Part shown: one piece after another, positions 54,545-61,467 of the stretch | Position numbering within the stretch: the stretch's first letter is position 1 | How the letters are laid out: each line of letters begins with the position of its first letter | Assembly (NCBI RefSeq): GCF_900537995.1 | Contig: NZ_LR027880.1 | Span: 2,302,001 to 2,366,000, forward strand | Length of the DNA stretch: 64,000 bases | Source: Roseburia intestinalis L1-82 | GTDB lineage: Bacteria; Bacillota; Clostridia; Lachnospirales; Lachnospiraceae | Direction: 5' to 3' | Translations under genes and position numbers: made by a program | Notes under the pieces: model-generated | Databases searched by the model: none | What the model was told of the DNA's origin: nothing | What the model saw: only the letters and a program-made list of their open reading frames with translations

Positions 54545-54602
54545 TGCCCTGCCCTCAACCTGCCGTTTGGTACGTCAGAACGAGGACAGGAACTTTGACC
54601 GC

Positions 54603-54932
54603 CTACATATTTTTGTTTGCAACAGGGCGGATACCCTTACAGGTAATCTTCTCCACTAATACAGGAAAGTTTCCTCTCTGCACATAAGGGGCATATACTG
54701 GTTCTTCCAGTTCCACCACCGCATAAGGCTCAATCTTCGGAAGTTCCGTTGCTTCCAAGCGAATATCCACGCTGTTCCCAAGCTTCATGCTTCCAAGATG
54801 AAGTTTTAAGGCTTCCACTTCCTCTGTTTTCTTCTTACTGTCTTTATCATAGCGGTAACAGTTATCCGCACCCATGAAACGAAGTTCTCCAAATGCTTCT
54901 TTTACCTGTTCTTTTGTCAATGTAATCTGCAT
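54603..54932 (-). CDS. Small element protein, DUF961/HelP-like
   Basis: A 109-residue protein preceding mobT. The N-terminal 'VKEAFGELRFMGADNCYRYD' and C-terminal 'VELEEPVYAPYVQRGNFPVL' resemble the DUF961 proteins of Tn916 (Orf22/23) and ICEBs1 (YdcP/HelP, a helicase processivity factor). The match is by pattern only. RBS AAAGGA region before the ATG at 54932. Confidence 0.5.
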   Translation of the reverse strand: MQITLTKEQVKEAFGELRFMGADNCYRYDKDSKKKTEEVEALKLHLGSMKLGNSVDIRLEATELPKIEPYAVVELEEPVYAPYVQRGNFPVLVEKITCKGIRPVANKNM

Positions 54933-55016
54933 ACACGTTCCTTTCTCCCCGTTGAACCGATAGGTCAGTTTCTCATATTTTCAATTTCTTATTACGACGT
55001 CGTTTGTGGTTCAGTT

Positions 55017-55112
55017 ATTTCTGAACTTAATTGTATATTAGCACAGACATATTTGTTTTGCAATAGGAAGTTTAGTTTTTTATAAACTTTTTATTTTCTT
55101 TTTTCTGAACTT
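55017..55112. promoter_or_regulatory. Divergent control region of the element with candidate operators
   Basis: tttctgaactt occurs at 55017-55027 and 55102-55112 in the same orientation, and aagttta/taaactt (55068-55074, 55083-55089) lies between. The region separates the mobility operon (minus) from the repressor gene (plus), as in phage-like switches. Confidence 0.45.
55035..55063 (-). promoter_or_regulatory. Promoter of the mobility operon
   Basis: Minus strand TTGCAA (55058-55063), a 17-nt spacer, TAATAT (55035-55040), about 100 nt upstream of the DUF961-like gene. Confidence 0.6.
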
Positions 55113-55116
55113 GTGG

Positions 55117-55122
55117 TATAGT
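55117..55122 (+). promoter_or_regulatory. -10 box of the repressor gene
   Basis: TATAGT at 55117-55122 with only a weak T-rich -35. The second tttctgaactt repeat overlaps the spacer, consistent with autoregulation. Confidence 0.45.
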
Positions 55123-55181
55123 GTCCTTAGACGATAAGATATGAAAAGTTATAACGAGATATGGAAAGAGAGGGTTTTCAG

Positions 55182-55865
55182 ATGAATACAATCGCAGAAC
55201 GGATTAAATTTGCCATGAAAGCAAAAAATAAAAAACAAGTAGATATAGTCAAAGATACAGGTATCAGCAAAGGGGCGTTTAGTTCCTATCTTTCGGGACA
55301 ATACAACCCCAAAGCCGATAAAATGGAACTGATCGCCGACTCCTTAGATGTAGATTTGCGTTGGCTTTACGGACAAAATGTGCCTATGGAACATACAAGT
55401 CAAAACGATAACGCCCTGCAATATGTCTTTTATAACAACTCCTGCTCTGAGTATCTTCTTGATGATTTAGATGATATATATATCGCCATGATGACACAAT
55501 ATGCCGCCCTCATTCCACGCTTTTATGTCCTTGTCAATCGTGCTGGAAATGCAATGCACATACTGCCACTATTTTTGAAAGAGGATAGTTCCCAATTCTA
55601 TGAATGCCCGTCTGATTTCTTTTATTCCGACAGGCATACAATTTTTACAAGAGATTTTGAAAGCATTCACATGGTATTAACAACCGCCACGATTTACTAT
55701 TATGGAATTGATACAGCAACCTATGAACCGAAAGTTACCATGCTCTCCTACTCACAGACTGACGACTGCTTTCATATCGACAACGGAATACAAGACGGTC
55801 ACATAAAAGCATTTGAAAAGGAACTGGAGAAAGAAGCACTTTACTTAAAGCATAACGCCCAGTAA
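55182..55865 (+). CDS. XRE/Cro-CI family repressor of the element
   Basis: A 227-residue protein with an N-terminal HTH_3 domain (about 5-60, 'KKQVDIVKDTGISKGAFSSY', 'LSGQYNPKADKMELIADSL') and a C-terminal domain of about 160 residues that I do not recognise. It lacks the Ala-Gly/Ser-Lys LexA-type protease motif. The start at 55182 has GAGAGG upstream. Divergent position to the mobility operon makes it the likely master repressor of mobT-xis-int. Confidence 0.85.
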   Translation: MNTIAERIKFAMKAKNKKQVDIVKDTGISKGAFSSYLSGQYNPKADKMELIADSLDVDLRWLYGQNVPMEHTSQNDNALQYVFYNNSCSEYLLDDLDDIYIAMMTQYAALIPRFYVLVNRAGNAMHILPLFLKEDSSQFYECPSDFFYSDRHTIFTRDFESIHMVLTTATIYYYGIDTATYEPKVTMLSYSQTDDCFHIDNGIQDGHIKAFEKELEKEALYLKHNAQ

Positions 55866-55871
55866 CAGACA

Positions 55872-55908
55872 AGAGGACTTGCAAGGTTTCCGACCTTTCA
55901 AGTCCTCT
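55872..55908 (+). terminator. Terminator of the repressor gene
   Basis: A 16-bp stem agaggacttgcaaggt (55872-55887) with accttxcaagtcctct (55893-55908), one mismatch, 6 nt behind the stop. Confidence 0.65.
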
Positions 55909-55942
55909 GCTGTATCATGGTGCTGTTGGCTGTGTCCGTTCC

Positions 55943-55988
55943 GTCAAGGACTGCCCTACGGCGTATCGGCTACGCCTTGTTCCTTGAC
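55943..55988. repeat. Imperfect palindrome behind the repressor
   Basis: gtcaagga (55943-55950) and ggcgta (55960-55965) pair with tacgcc (55971-55976) and tccttgac (55981-55988). It is GC-rich in an AT-rich element. The stretch resembles a sequence I have seen repeatedly at mobilisation modules of Firmicute elements; a role as origin or scar is a guess. Confidence 0.4.
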
Positions 55989-56057
55989 CTCACTACATTT
56001 TCTCTTTTTCTTGACACAACAAAAGCCTGCACGAATTTTCTTCAATCCGACAGGCTC

Positions 56058-56273
56058 TCATTCTTTCACATACTCTATCAGTTCTTCTATTCCACACTCC
56101 AAGTAACTGCACAGTTTACAGATTAGTTGTGCGTCTAATCTCTGAAATTCATTTCTGCAATAACGATTAAAATTAGACCTCGGTATATCCAATTCCTTAC
56201 AAATGGTATTCTTACTAATTCCTTTTTCTTTCAGCAGTTCCTCTATGTGAAGTTCCAAATGTCCATACTTCAT
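56058..56273 (-). CDS. Small Cro/CI-type HTH protein
   Basis: A 71-residue protein from the ATG at 56273 (GAGGTGAGG upstream) consisting of little more than an HTH_3/HTH_26 domain ('IEELLKEKGISKNTICKELD', 'NRYCRNEFQRLDAQLICKLC', 'GIEELIEYVKE'). It is divergent to the membrane peptide gene and probably represses it through the palindromes between them. Confidence 0.8.
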   Translation of the reverse strand: MKYGHLELHIEELLKEKGISKNTICKELDIPRSNFNRYCRNEFQRLDAQLICKLCSYLECGIEELIEYVKE

Positions 56274-56284
56274 TGCCTCACCTC

Positions 56285-56335
56285 TACATAAAAGTATATT
56301 CAATAAATCTTTATGTAGTAATTCACTATATAGTG
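56285..56335. promoter_or_regulatory. Two operator-like palindromes between small HTH gene and membrane peptide gene
   Basis: tacataaa (56285-56292) and tttatgta (56310-56317) form one inverted repeat. The perfect 12-mer CACTATATAGTG (56324-56335) forms a second. A TATATAC/TATAAC -10-like stretch follows at about 56343-56360. Confidence 0.5.
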
Positions 56336-56386
56336 AGGTACTATATACTTATCCCTATAACTATACAGAAACAGAGGTATATCAAA

Positions 56387-56695
56387 ATGAAAAAGAAATT
56401 GTTATTTGCCACTATTATTCTAGTCTTGCTTGCAGGCATTCTCTATTACATTAGCTTGCCCGATTATCTTGTATTTAACAGTATGTCATTCAGCAATGGG
56501 GCTAATCGTGATACCGAACTACAAGTTATTGTATATCAATACTGGAATACAGATGAAGTAATAGCGGAAATCGAAGCAGAACATAATCAAATCAACGGAA
56601 CTCCTACTATTCTTACAATCAATCTGTATCACTCTAAATGGTCTTTTCGCAATGGATATGAACCATTTTATAGTACCACTATCAATTATAATTAA
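56387..56695 (+). CDS. Small membrane-anchored protein of unknown function
   Basis: A 102-residue protein from the ATG at 56387 (AGAGG upstream) with one N-terminal hydrophobic helix (MKKKLLFATIILVLLAGILY) and a polar beta-rich remainder ('TELQVIVYQYWNTDEVIAEI'). There is no lipobox. I do not recognise it; size and form recall DUF3139-type secreted cargo proteins. It is under the adjacent palindromes. Confidence 0.6.
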   Translation: MKKKLLFATIILVLLAGILYYISLPDYLVFNSMSFSNGANRDTELQVIVYQYWNTDEVIAEIEAEHNQINGTPTILTINLYHSKWSFRNGYEPFYSTTINYN

Positions 56696-56704
56696 AAAGA
56701 AAAA

Positions 56705-56732
56705 GCAGACAGTCAATAAAAAAACTGTCTGC
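56705..56732. terminator. Terminator between membrane peptide and FakA-like gene
   Basis: gcagacagt (56705-56713) and actgtctgc (56724-56732), perfect 9-bp stem, with an A-rich loop. It lies between two convergent genes. Confidence 0.65.
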
Positions 56733-56745
56733 AATAATATGGAAT

Positions 56746-56997
56746 TTACCCCTTTAACCCTCTCGCCTGTCTATCCATATCTTCAATAACAATATCATAG
56801 ATTTCTCCGATTTGAGAACAATATTCTAACACTTTCCATGGCTCATTTGTATGAAAATGAATTTTAATCAATTCTTCATCTCCAACCGCCAATAAGCAAT
56901 CTCCTTTAAAATTATTTGTGAAATATTCATTTATTTTATCTTCATCAAGATTTTCGCCTTCAATCAAAAGTTGAGTATCATATCTAAATTCTAACAT
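56746..56997 (-). CDS. Stand-alone FakA/DAK phosphatase-like C-terminal domain
   Basis: An 83-residue protein from the ATG at 56997 (TTGGAGG 8 nt upstream). 'YDTQLLIEGENLDEDKINEY', 'GDCLLAVGDEELIKIHFHTN' and 'PWKVLEYCSQIGEIYDIVIE' closely follow the pattern of the domain behind DhaL in fatty-acid kinase FakA (GDSLVVVGDxxLVKVHVHTN in relatives). The kinase part is absent and no frame continues upstream. It could be a truncated capture or a deliberately small regulatory domain. Paired with the acetyltransferase gene as cargo. Confidence 0.7.
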   Translation of the reverse strand: MLEFRYDTQLLIEGENLDEDKINEYFTNNFKGDCLLAVGDEELIKIHFHTNEPWKVLEYCSQIGEIYDIVIEDMDRQARGLKG

Positions 56998-57046
56998 CCT
57001 ATTATCCTCCAAATTCACATTTTTCAATTTTACAAACTGAAGTTTA

Positions 57047-57517
57047 TCAGATTGTGTACTTCATAGGGGTAAACCTAATCCCGTCTATTTCTTGCTCGTC
57101 TGATTGTGGCTTAAATCCGATATGAAGATAAAATGGCTTACCGTATGGTGACGAATTTAAAGTAATCTCGTGCAACTTTGGAGCATCTTTCAAAATATCT
57201 GCTAAAAGATACTGAAAAATTGAAGTAGCTACACCTTGACGATGATATTCTTTCTTTGTGAATGCTAAGTTGATATGCTTCCTGTTTGAATACATACCGA
57301 TAATTCCAATCATTTTACCCTTGTCAAACGCCGCATATATAGGGCAGATACCTTGTTGACATTTTGAAATAAATTCATCATTTTCAACTATATCTCGCTT
57401 GAATGTTTCAATTCCCTCCGGTTTATAGTCCGGTGCTTCAAATTGTAAAAACACTTCTAATGCTAAAGCAAGGGCTTCCATTACTTCATTGCTATGTATT
57501 TTTCGTATTTCATACAT
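57047..57517 (-). CDS. GNAT family N-acetyltransferase
   Basis: A 156-residue acetyltransferase. Motif A is visible as 'LAFTKKEYHRQGVATSIFQY' (Q/RxxGxA type for the CoA pyrophosphate), followed by 'EITLNSSPYGKPFYLHIGFK', the usual beta-5/alpha-4 region. The substrate is not predictable. First gene of the cargo module at the right end, transcribed leftwards, 20 nt before the FakA-like frame. Confidence 0.85.
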   Translation of the reverse strand: MYEIRKIHSNEVMEALALALEVFLQFEAPDYKPEGIETFKRDIVENDEFISKCQQGICPIYAAFDKGKMIGIIGMYSNRKHINLAFTKKEYHRQGVATSIFQYLLADILKDAPKLHEITLNSSPYGKPFYLHIGFKPQSDEQEIDGIRFTPMKYTI

Positions 57518-57598
57518 ATCTCCACCTCAAATTCTAATTTGTTTATTTCTCTTATTCTAGCATATTCCCCAATCTTTAACATTATTTTTTTAAAAAAT

Positions 57599-57633
57599 TT
57601 GAGGGCATATTGCAAAATGCAATACACCCTCAA
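57599..57633 (-). terminator. Terminator shielding the right end of the element
   Basis: On the minus strand ttgagggtgtattgc pairs with gcaatatgccctcaa around a 5-nt loop, then ATTTTTT follows. It lies between tsf and the cargo genes, so it stops read-through from rpsB-tsf. Confidence 0.8.
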
Positions 57634-57689
57634 CACTCACAGCGTTCCCTTTCTATTTTTAAACAACAAGTAAATTCCTCGTTAAGAGG

Positions 57690-57734
57690 TTGGGTAAATT
57701 TCTTTACCCAATACCCTACCCAATCTGTACCCAA
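57690..57734. repeat. Integrase arm-type sites, right end
   Basis: TTGGGTA at 57690-57696 and TACCCAA at 57705-57711, 57717-57723 and 57728-57734: four copies, the mirror image of the left end. Confidence 0.65.
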
Positions 57735-57848
57735 AATAGCACGATATTTTGTGAGATTTTACAGTAGTTCATAACACTTGTCAAAATAGGCAGAAACCGC
57801 TTAAATACGCTATTTAATTTGCTTTTTACCAGTCTTGCGATTGATAAA

Positions 57849-58784
57849 TTAGTTTCCCATCTGAGCTGCAACTTCTGCTGCAAAGTCTTCCTGTTTCTTC
57901 TCAAGACCTTCACCTGTCTCGAAACGAACAAATCTCTTAACTTTTACAGTACATCCAACTGCTTTAGAAACCTCATCAAGGTATTTAGCAACTGTCTGTT
58001 TTCCATCCTCAGCTTTTACGTATACCTGATCTACTAAGCATACTTCTTTTAACTCTTTGCTGATACGTCCTTCGATCATACCGTTGATCACTTTCTCCGG
58101 TTTCTGGGACTCTTTCGGATCGTTCATGATCTGAGCTAAAAGGATCTCTTTCTCATGTGCGATGTAATCAGCGCTTACTTCGTCTCTGGAAACGTATTTT
58201 GGATTTAAAGCTGCGATCTGCATTGCGATATTAACCATAGCTTCTTTTACAGCGTCATTGACAACATCTGTATCAGCATCTACGATAACACCAATTCTTC
58301 CGCCGCCATGTACATAAGAAACGACGCAGCCATGCTCTGCAACAACTTTTTCAAATCTACGGATCTTTAAGTTCTCTCCAATTACAGCTACTTTCTCTAC
58401 TAATGCATCATTAACAGTCTTAGAAGCATCCTCGTTCCATGCCTCAGCCATAAATGCATCCATATCTTTTGCATCAGAGTTTACAGCCTGTGCTGCTACT
58501 GCTTTTACGAAGCTCTGGAATGTCTCATTCTTAGCAACGAAGTCAGTCTCAGAGTTAACCTCTACAACTGCTGCTGTCGTATCATCTTTTACAACAACGG
58601 TGCAAAGACCTTCTGCTGCGATTCTGCTTGCTTTCTTCTCAGCTTTAGCCTGTCCGTTCTTTCTTAAGAACTCAACAGCCTCGTCCATGTTTCCATTGGT
58701 CTCGTTTAATGCTTTTTTACAATCCATCATACCTGCGCCGGTCATCTCACGCAGTTCTTTTACCATAGCTGCTGTAATAGCCAT
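57849..58784 (-). CDS. tsf: Translation elongation factor Ts
   Basis: A 311-residue EF-Ts, the nucleotide exchange factor of EF-Tu. It has the N-terminal UBA-like domain ('MAITAAMVKELREMTGAGMM', then DCKKAL), 'ASRIAAEGL', the conserved TDFVA in 'VNSETDFVAKNE', and two core domains. The C-terminus (AAQMGN) is intact, so the integrative element inserted behind rather than in the gene. RBS GGAGG. Cotranscribed with rpsB. Confidence 0.98.
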   Translation of the reverse strand: MAITAAMVKELREMTGAGMMDCKKALNETNGNMDEAVEFLRKNGQAKAEKKASRIAAEGLCTVVVKDDTTAAVVEVNSETDFVAKNETFQSFVKAVAAQAVNSDAKDMDAFMAEAWNEDASKTVNDALVEKVAVIGENLKIRRFEKVVAEHGCVVSYVHGGGRIGVIVDADTDVVNDAVKEAMVNIAMQIAALNPKYVSRDEVSADYIAHEKEILLAQIMNDPKESQKPEKVINGMIEGRISKELKEVCLVDQVYVKAEDGKQTVAKYLDEVSKAVGCTVKVKRFVRFETGEGLEKKQEDFAAEVAAQMGN

Positions 58785-58867
58785 TTTTCAATCCTCCAAA
58801 ATTATATTTTATGATATAAAAGGGACGTTAACCTGCGTCCCTTTTGTTTTGTCACAAATGACAAATC

Positions 58868-59611
58868 TTATGCTTCCTCTACTGCCTCATCAGCTGCTGC
58901 AGACTCTGCTTCTTCTGCAGTCATCTCTGCACCCTGATTTGCCTCAATAACAGCATCTGCCATCTTAGATACGATTAATTTAACGGCTCTGATAGCATCA
59001 TCATTACCTGGGATCACATAATCTAACTCTTCCGGATCACAGTTTGTATCAGCGATACCGATTAATTTGATTCCTAAAGTATGAGCTTCCTGGATACAGA
59101 TTCTTTCTTTCTTAGGATCTACTACGAAGATTGCATCCGGAATCTTCTTCATCTCTTTGATACCACCAAGGTTTTTCTCTAATTTTTCCCACTCTTTTTT
59201 CAGTGCGATAACTTCTTTTTTCGGTAATACTTCGAAAGTACCATCTGTTGCCATTGTCTCGATCTCTTTTAATCTTGCGATACGGCTCTGGATAGTTCTG
59301 AAGTTGGTCAGCATACCACCTAACCATCTCTCATTTACATAGAACATTCCACAACGCTCTGCCTCAGTTTTGATTGCATCCTGAGCCTGCTTCTTTGTTC
59401 CTACGAAAAGGATTGTGCCACCTGCTGCTGCGATATCAGATACTGCTTTGTAAGCCTCATCTACTTTACCAACGGATTTCTGTAAGTCGATGATATAGAT
59501 TCCGTTTCTCTCTGTGTAGATGTATGGAGCCATTTTAGGGTTCCATCTTCTTGTCTGATGTCCAAAGTGAACACCTGCCTCTAATAACTGTTTCATTGAA
59601 ATAACGCTCAT
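58868..59611 (-). CDS. rpsB: 30S ribosomal protein S2
   Basis: A 247-residue S2. '[20 protein letters not shown]' is the standard beginning, with '[17 protein letters not shown]', '[19 protein letters not shown]' and '[20 protein letters not shown]'. It has an acidic Ala/Glu tail of about 25 residues. RBS AGGAGGT. A leader of about 155 nt with hairpins precedes it. Confidence 0.98.
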   Translation of the reverse strand: MSVISMKQLLEAGVHFGHQTRRWNPKMAPYIYTERNGIYIIDLQKSVGKVDEAYKAVSDIAAAGGTILFVGTKKQAQDAIKTEAERCGMFYVNERWLGGMLTNFRTIQSRIARLKEIETMATDGTFEVLPKKEVIALKKEWEKLEKNLGGIKEMKKIPDAIFVVDPKKERICIQEAHTLGIKLIGIADTNCDPEELDYVIPGNDDAIRAVKLIVSKMADAVIEANQGAEMTAEEAESAAADEAVEEA

Positions 59612-59635
59612 GTTTCTACCTCCTGGTTTTTGTTG

Positions 59636-59667
59636 TTATAAAAAGCTGTGCGTCCGGCTTTTTATAA
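59636..59667 (-). promoter_or_regulatory. Hairpin in the rpsB leader (candidate S2 operator or attenuator)
   Basis: ttataaaaagc (59636-59646) pairs perfectly with gcttttttataa-type gctttttataa (59657-59667) around a GC-rich loop, just before the ribosome site. A second hairpin (ggaata/tattcc) lies nearer the promoter. rpsB leaders in many bacteria bind S2; inferred here. Confidence 0.5.
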
Positions 59668-59773
59668 GTTGCTTCCATGTGTTTCATTCTTTCAGGCGAC
59701 CATCTGGCACCAGCCTGTCGGTCCACACATGTGTTTACTCGGAATATTCTTTTATTCCGTCATAACCTTGCAA

Positions 59774-59802
59774 ATTATAACACACGCCCCAACCAGAATC
59801 AA
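59774..59802 (-). promoter_or_regulatory. Promoter of rpsB-tsf
   Basis: Minus strand TTGATT (59797-59802), a 17-nt spacer and TATAAT (59774-59779). Confidence 0.85.
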
Positions 59803-59846
59803 GTACTTTTTTCTGATTAGGGCGTATTTTTCTCATTTACTCTGTT

Positions 59847-60428
59847 TTATTGCTGCTGTTGTTCCATTGGACCGGCTTTTAAAATATTTGTAATTTCTTC
59901 ATAAGATGCATGATATGGAATCTGGTAGGTTCCAGCACTGATAAAGGAAGCATAACCAACCTCACTTAAATATTTTCGCAGTCCTTCCGAATCATCGATC
60001 ACACCATTGGCTGCAAGATTTTCGCACATTGTTCTGCACACATCCCCACGGTTTACAACCAATGTAAACGGTTCCTGCTGTGTCTGTTCCGCGTTTTCTG
60101 CATTTTCAGTATCCGATACCACAGACTCCTGCGGAGTTTCTGTTTCCGGTTCCTTCGGCACTTCCATCTGTGTTTCTGTCTCCTGCTGTAATTTCTCAGC
60201 AGCTATCTGCTGTTCGTTTTTTTGCTCCGTCTCTTCCGGTTCCGTGGTTTCTGTTTCTGCAATTACCGCACTATTCTGTTCCGGCATAATCATACCAAGC
60301 TGTGCAGCCTTTTCTATAATCTGTTCATCCGTCATTTTAGGCTTCTGCATCGAAAAACAACTTACCAGAATGATCGTTGTGACAATAATACCTATGCCAA
60401 GTCCTCTTAAATAATATTTTAGTTTCAC
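59847..60428 (-). CDS. Membrane-anchored protein with the LysM-like module of MltG
   Basis: A 193-residue protein with a GTG start at 60428 that overlaps the upstream stop (GTGA). It has one N-terminal TM helix (about 8-27), a long Glu/Thr/Gln-rich linker (about 45-120) and a C-terminal module of about 60 residues ('VVNRGDVCRTMCENLAANGV', 'YASFISAGTYQIPYHASYEE') like the LysM-type subdomain that precedes the lytic domain of endolytic transglycosylase MltG/YceG. The catalytic YceG domain is missing. Probably a wall-binding protein; role unknown. Confidence 0.7.
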   Translation of the reverse strand: MKLKYYLRGLGIGIIVTTIILVSCFSMQKPKMTDEQIIEKAAQLGMIMPEQNSAVIAETETTEPEETEQKNEQQIAAEKLQQETETQMEVPKEPETETPQESVVSDTENAENAEQTQQEPFTLVVNRGDVCRTMCENLAANGVIDDSEGLRKYLSEVGYASFISAGTYQIPYHASYEEITNILKAGPMEQQQQ

Positions 60429-61120
60429 GAATCTGTATCCCCTTTATAAAGTCCAAGTACAAGATTTACCTCTCCGAGTCCTACCCCAAGTGCCTTTGCA
60501 ATCTCAACACTCTGCATTCCCTTTTTACGCATTTCGAGGATCCTGCCTGTATGGTTTTCCTCCGTTTCAGGTTCTTCTTCCTTTTTTAAGACCGGGACTT
60601 CCTGCTCTTTTGTCTCCACTTTTTTTGCTGCCGGCTCCGGCTTTGGCACAGGTGCTGGCTCCGCTGCTTTTTTCTTTGCCATTCCTTCCTGTATGCTCTT
60701 GACATTTGCTGCAATCTTCTGTAAATCCGTAGCAAGACCTGTCAGTTCTGTGTGTTTGTCATTCAGCATATTATAAAGAAACATAATCTCATTATGCGTC
60801 TTATTCATATTTTCCATAACCGTGTCAGAATATTCGCTGATGGCCATGATTTTTTCATTTGTTTCTTTTTCCAATGCCCTCTCCACCTGTTCTGAAGAAG
60901 CATCAATCTGTGCCTCAATTGACTCTTCTACCTTGCTCTTAGCATCTGCTAAAGCACCATCAATGATCCTGCCCAGTTCATCTTTACTTAATTCTGTAAT
61001 CTTATTTAATTCGGAAGGAGATAAACGTTCCGTGATAAAAAAGCTTCCAACCATAAAAACAACCCCCGTCAGAAGCAAAAAAAATACTATTCCAGTCATA
61101 TCAACCGTTATGCCTTTCAT
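60425..61120 (-). CDS. DUF6115-type membrane coiled-coil protein
   Basis: A 231-residue protein with an N-terminal TM helix (about 9-28), a coiled coil (about 35-150, heptads with many Glu/Lys), a Pro/Lys/Glu linker and a short C-terminal HTH-like segment 'EMRKKGMQSVEIAKALGVGL' followed by GEVNLVL. This set is typical of the DUF6115 proteins located behind sigD in Lachnospiraceae and related clostridia. Its start overlaps the previous stop (TAATG). Function unknown; being in the motility operon it may link the flagellum to the envelope. Confidence 0.75.
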   Translation of the reverse strand: MKGITVDMTGIVFFLLLTGVVFMVGSFFITERLSPSELNKITELSKDELGRIIDGALADAKSKVEESIEAQIDASSEQVERALEKETNEKIMAISEYSDTVMENMNKTHNEIMFLYNMLNDKHTELTGLATDLQKIAANVKSIQEGMAKKKAAEPAPVPKPEPAAKKVETKEQEVPVLKKEEEPETEENHTGRILEMRKKGMQSVEIAKALGVGLGEVNLVLGLYKGDTDS

Positions 61121-61443
61121 TATATTTTGACATCAAAGCTGGTCCTGCGTTCCTTAATATGAACACTTCCTTCATCCTCATCCGGCTGGCCATGCTTTTT
61201 TTTCTTTTTTCCATTACCGCTATAGCTGTTATTCCCTTTTTCCCGGGCATCGTATCGGAATTCCTGATTGTCCTTCTGTTCCGGATCCTGTACTTTGTGT
61301 GATAAATCAGATTCCTGTTTTTCCTGCCTTACTTCAATGTTATACTGATCTGCAACCGGTCTGCTATCCTCCGCATGCTTAATATTGCCAATATCCTGCG
61401 TTCGTTGTATCATACCGCTCAAATCAACTGGTCTTATCGACAT
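61120..61443 (-). CDS. Hypothetical hydrophilic protein of the motility operon
   Basis: A 107-residue very polar protein, rich in Lys, Asp, Glu, Gln and Ser, probably disordered apart from the N-terminal 'MSIRPVDLSGMIQRTQDIGN', which I recall at the beginning of small proteins next to sigD in clostridia. It has a strong RBS (GGAGGTG) and is coupled to both neighbours. No function can be given. Confidence 0.65.
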   Translation of the reverse strand: MSIRPVDLSGMIQRTQDIGNIKHAEDSRPVADQYNIEVRQEKQESDLSHKVQDPEQKDNQEFRYDAREKGNNSYSGNGKKKKKHGQPDEDEGSVHIKERRTSFDVKI

Positions 61444-61467
61444 AACATATCACCTCCGGACTTACTG

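Larger units (their letters stand above)
51761..57766. mobile_element. Small integrative element (Tn916-type integrase, MobT-like protein)
   Basis: About 6.0 kb between araC and tsf with lower GC than the flanks. Minus-strand module: DUF961-like gene, mobT/rep-like gene, xis, int. Plus: repressor. Then a small HTH gene, a membrane peptide, a FakA-like domain and an acetyltransferase. There are no coupling-protein or conjugation genes, so if mobile it needs a helper. The ends are set approximately from a partial inverted match, tactgt..tctca at 51761-51773 and tgaga..acagta at 57752-57766, just outside the clustered integrase arm sites; I found no clear direct repeat, so the exact borders are uncertain. 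Confidence 0.75.

Noticed and set aside
54545..54602. oriT directly upstream of the MobT-like gene
   Set aside because: An origin would be expected here, but I could not see a convincing nick motif or inverted repeat in this 58-nt gap.
51791..57820. Direct repeat att sites around the mobile element (tacgct near 51796 and 57806)
   Set aside because: Only six to eight bases agree and the surrounding alignment needs gaps; not better than chance in AT-rich DNA.
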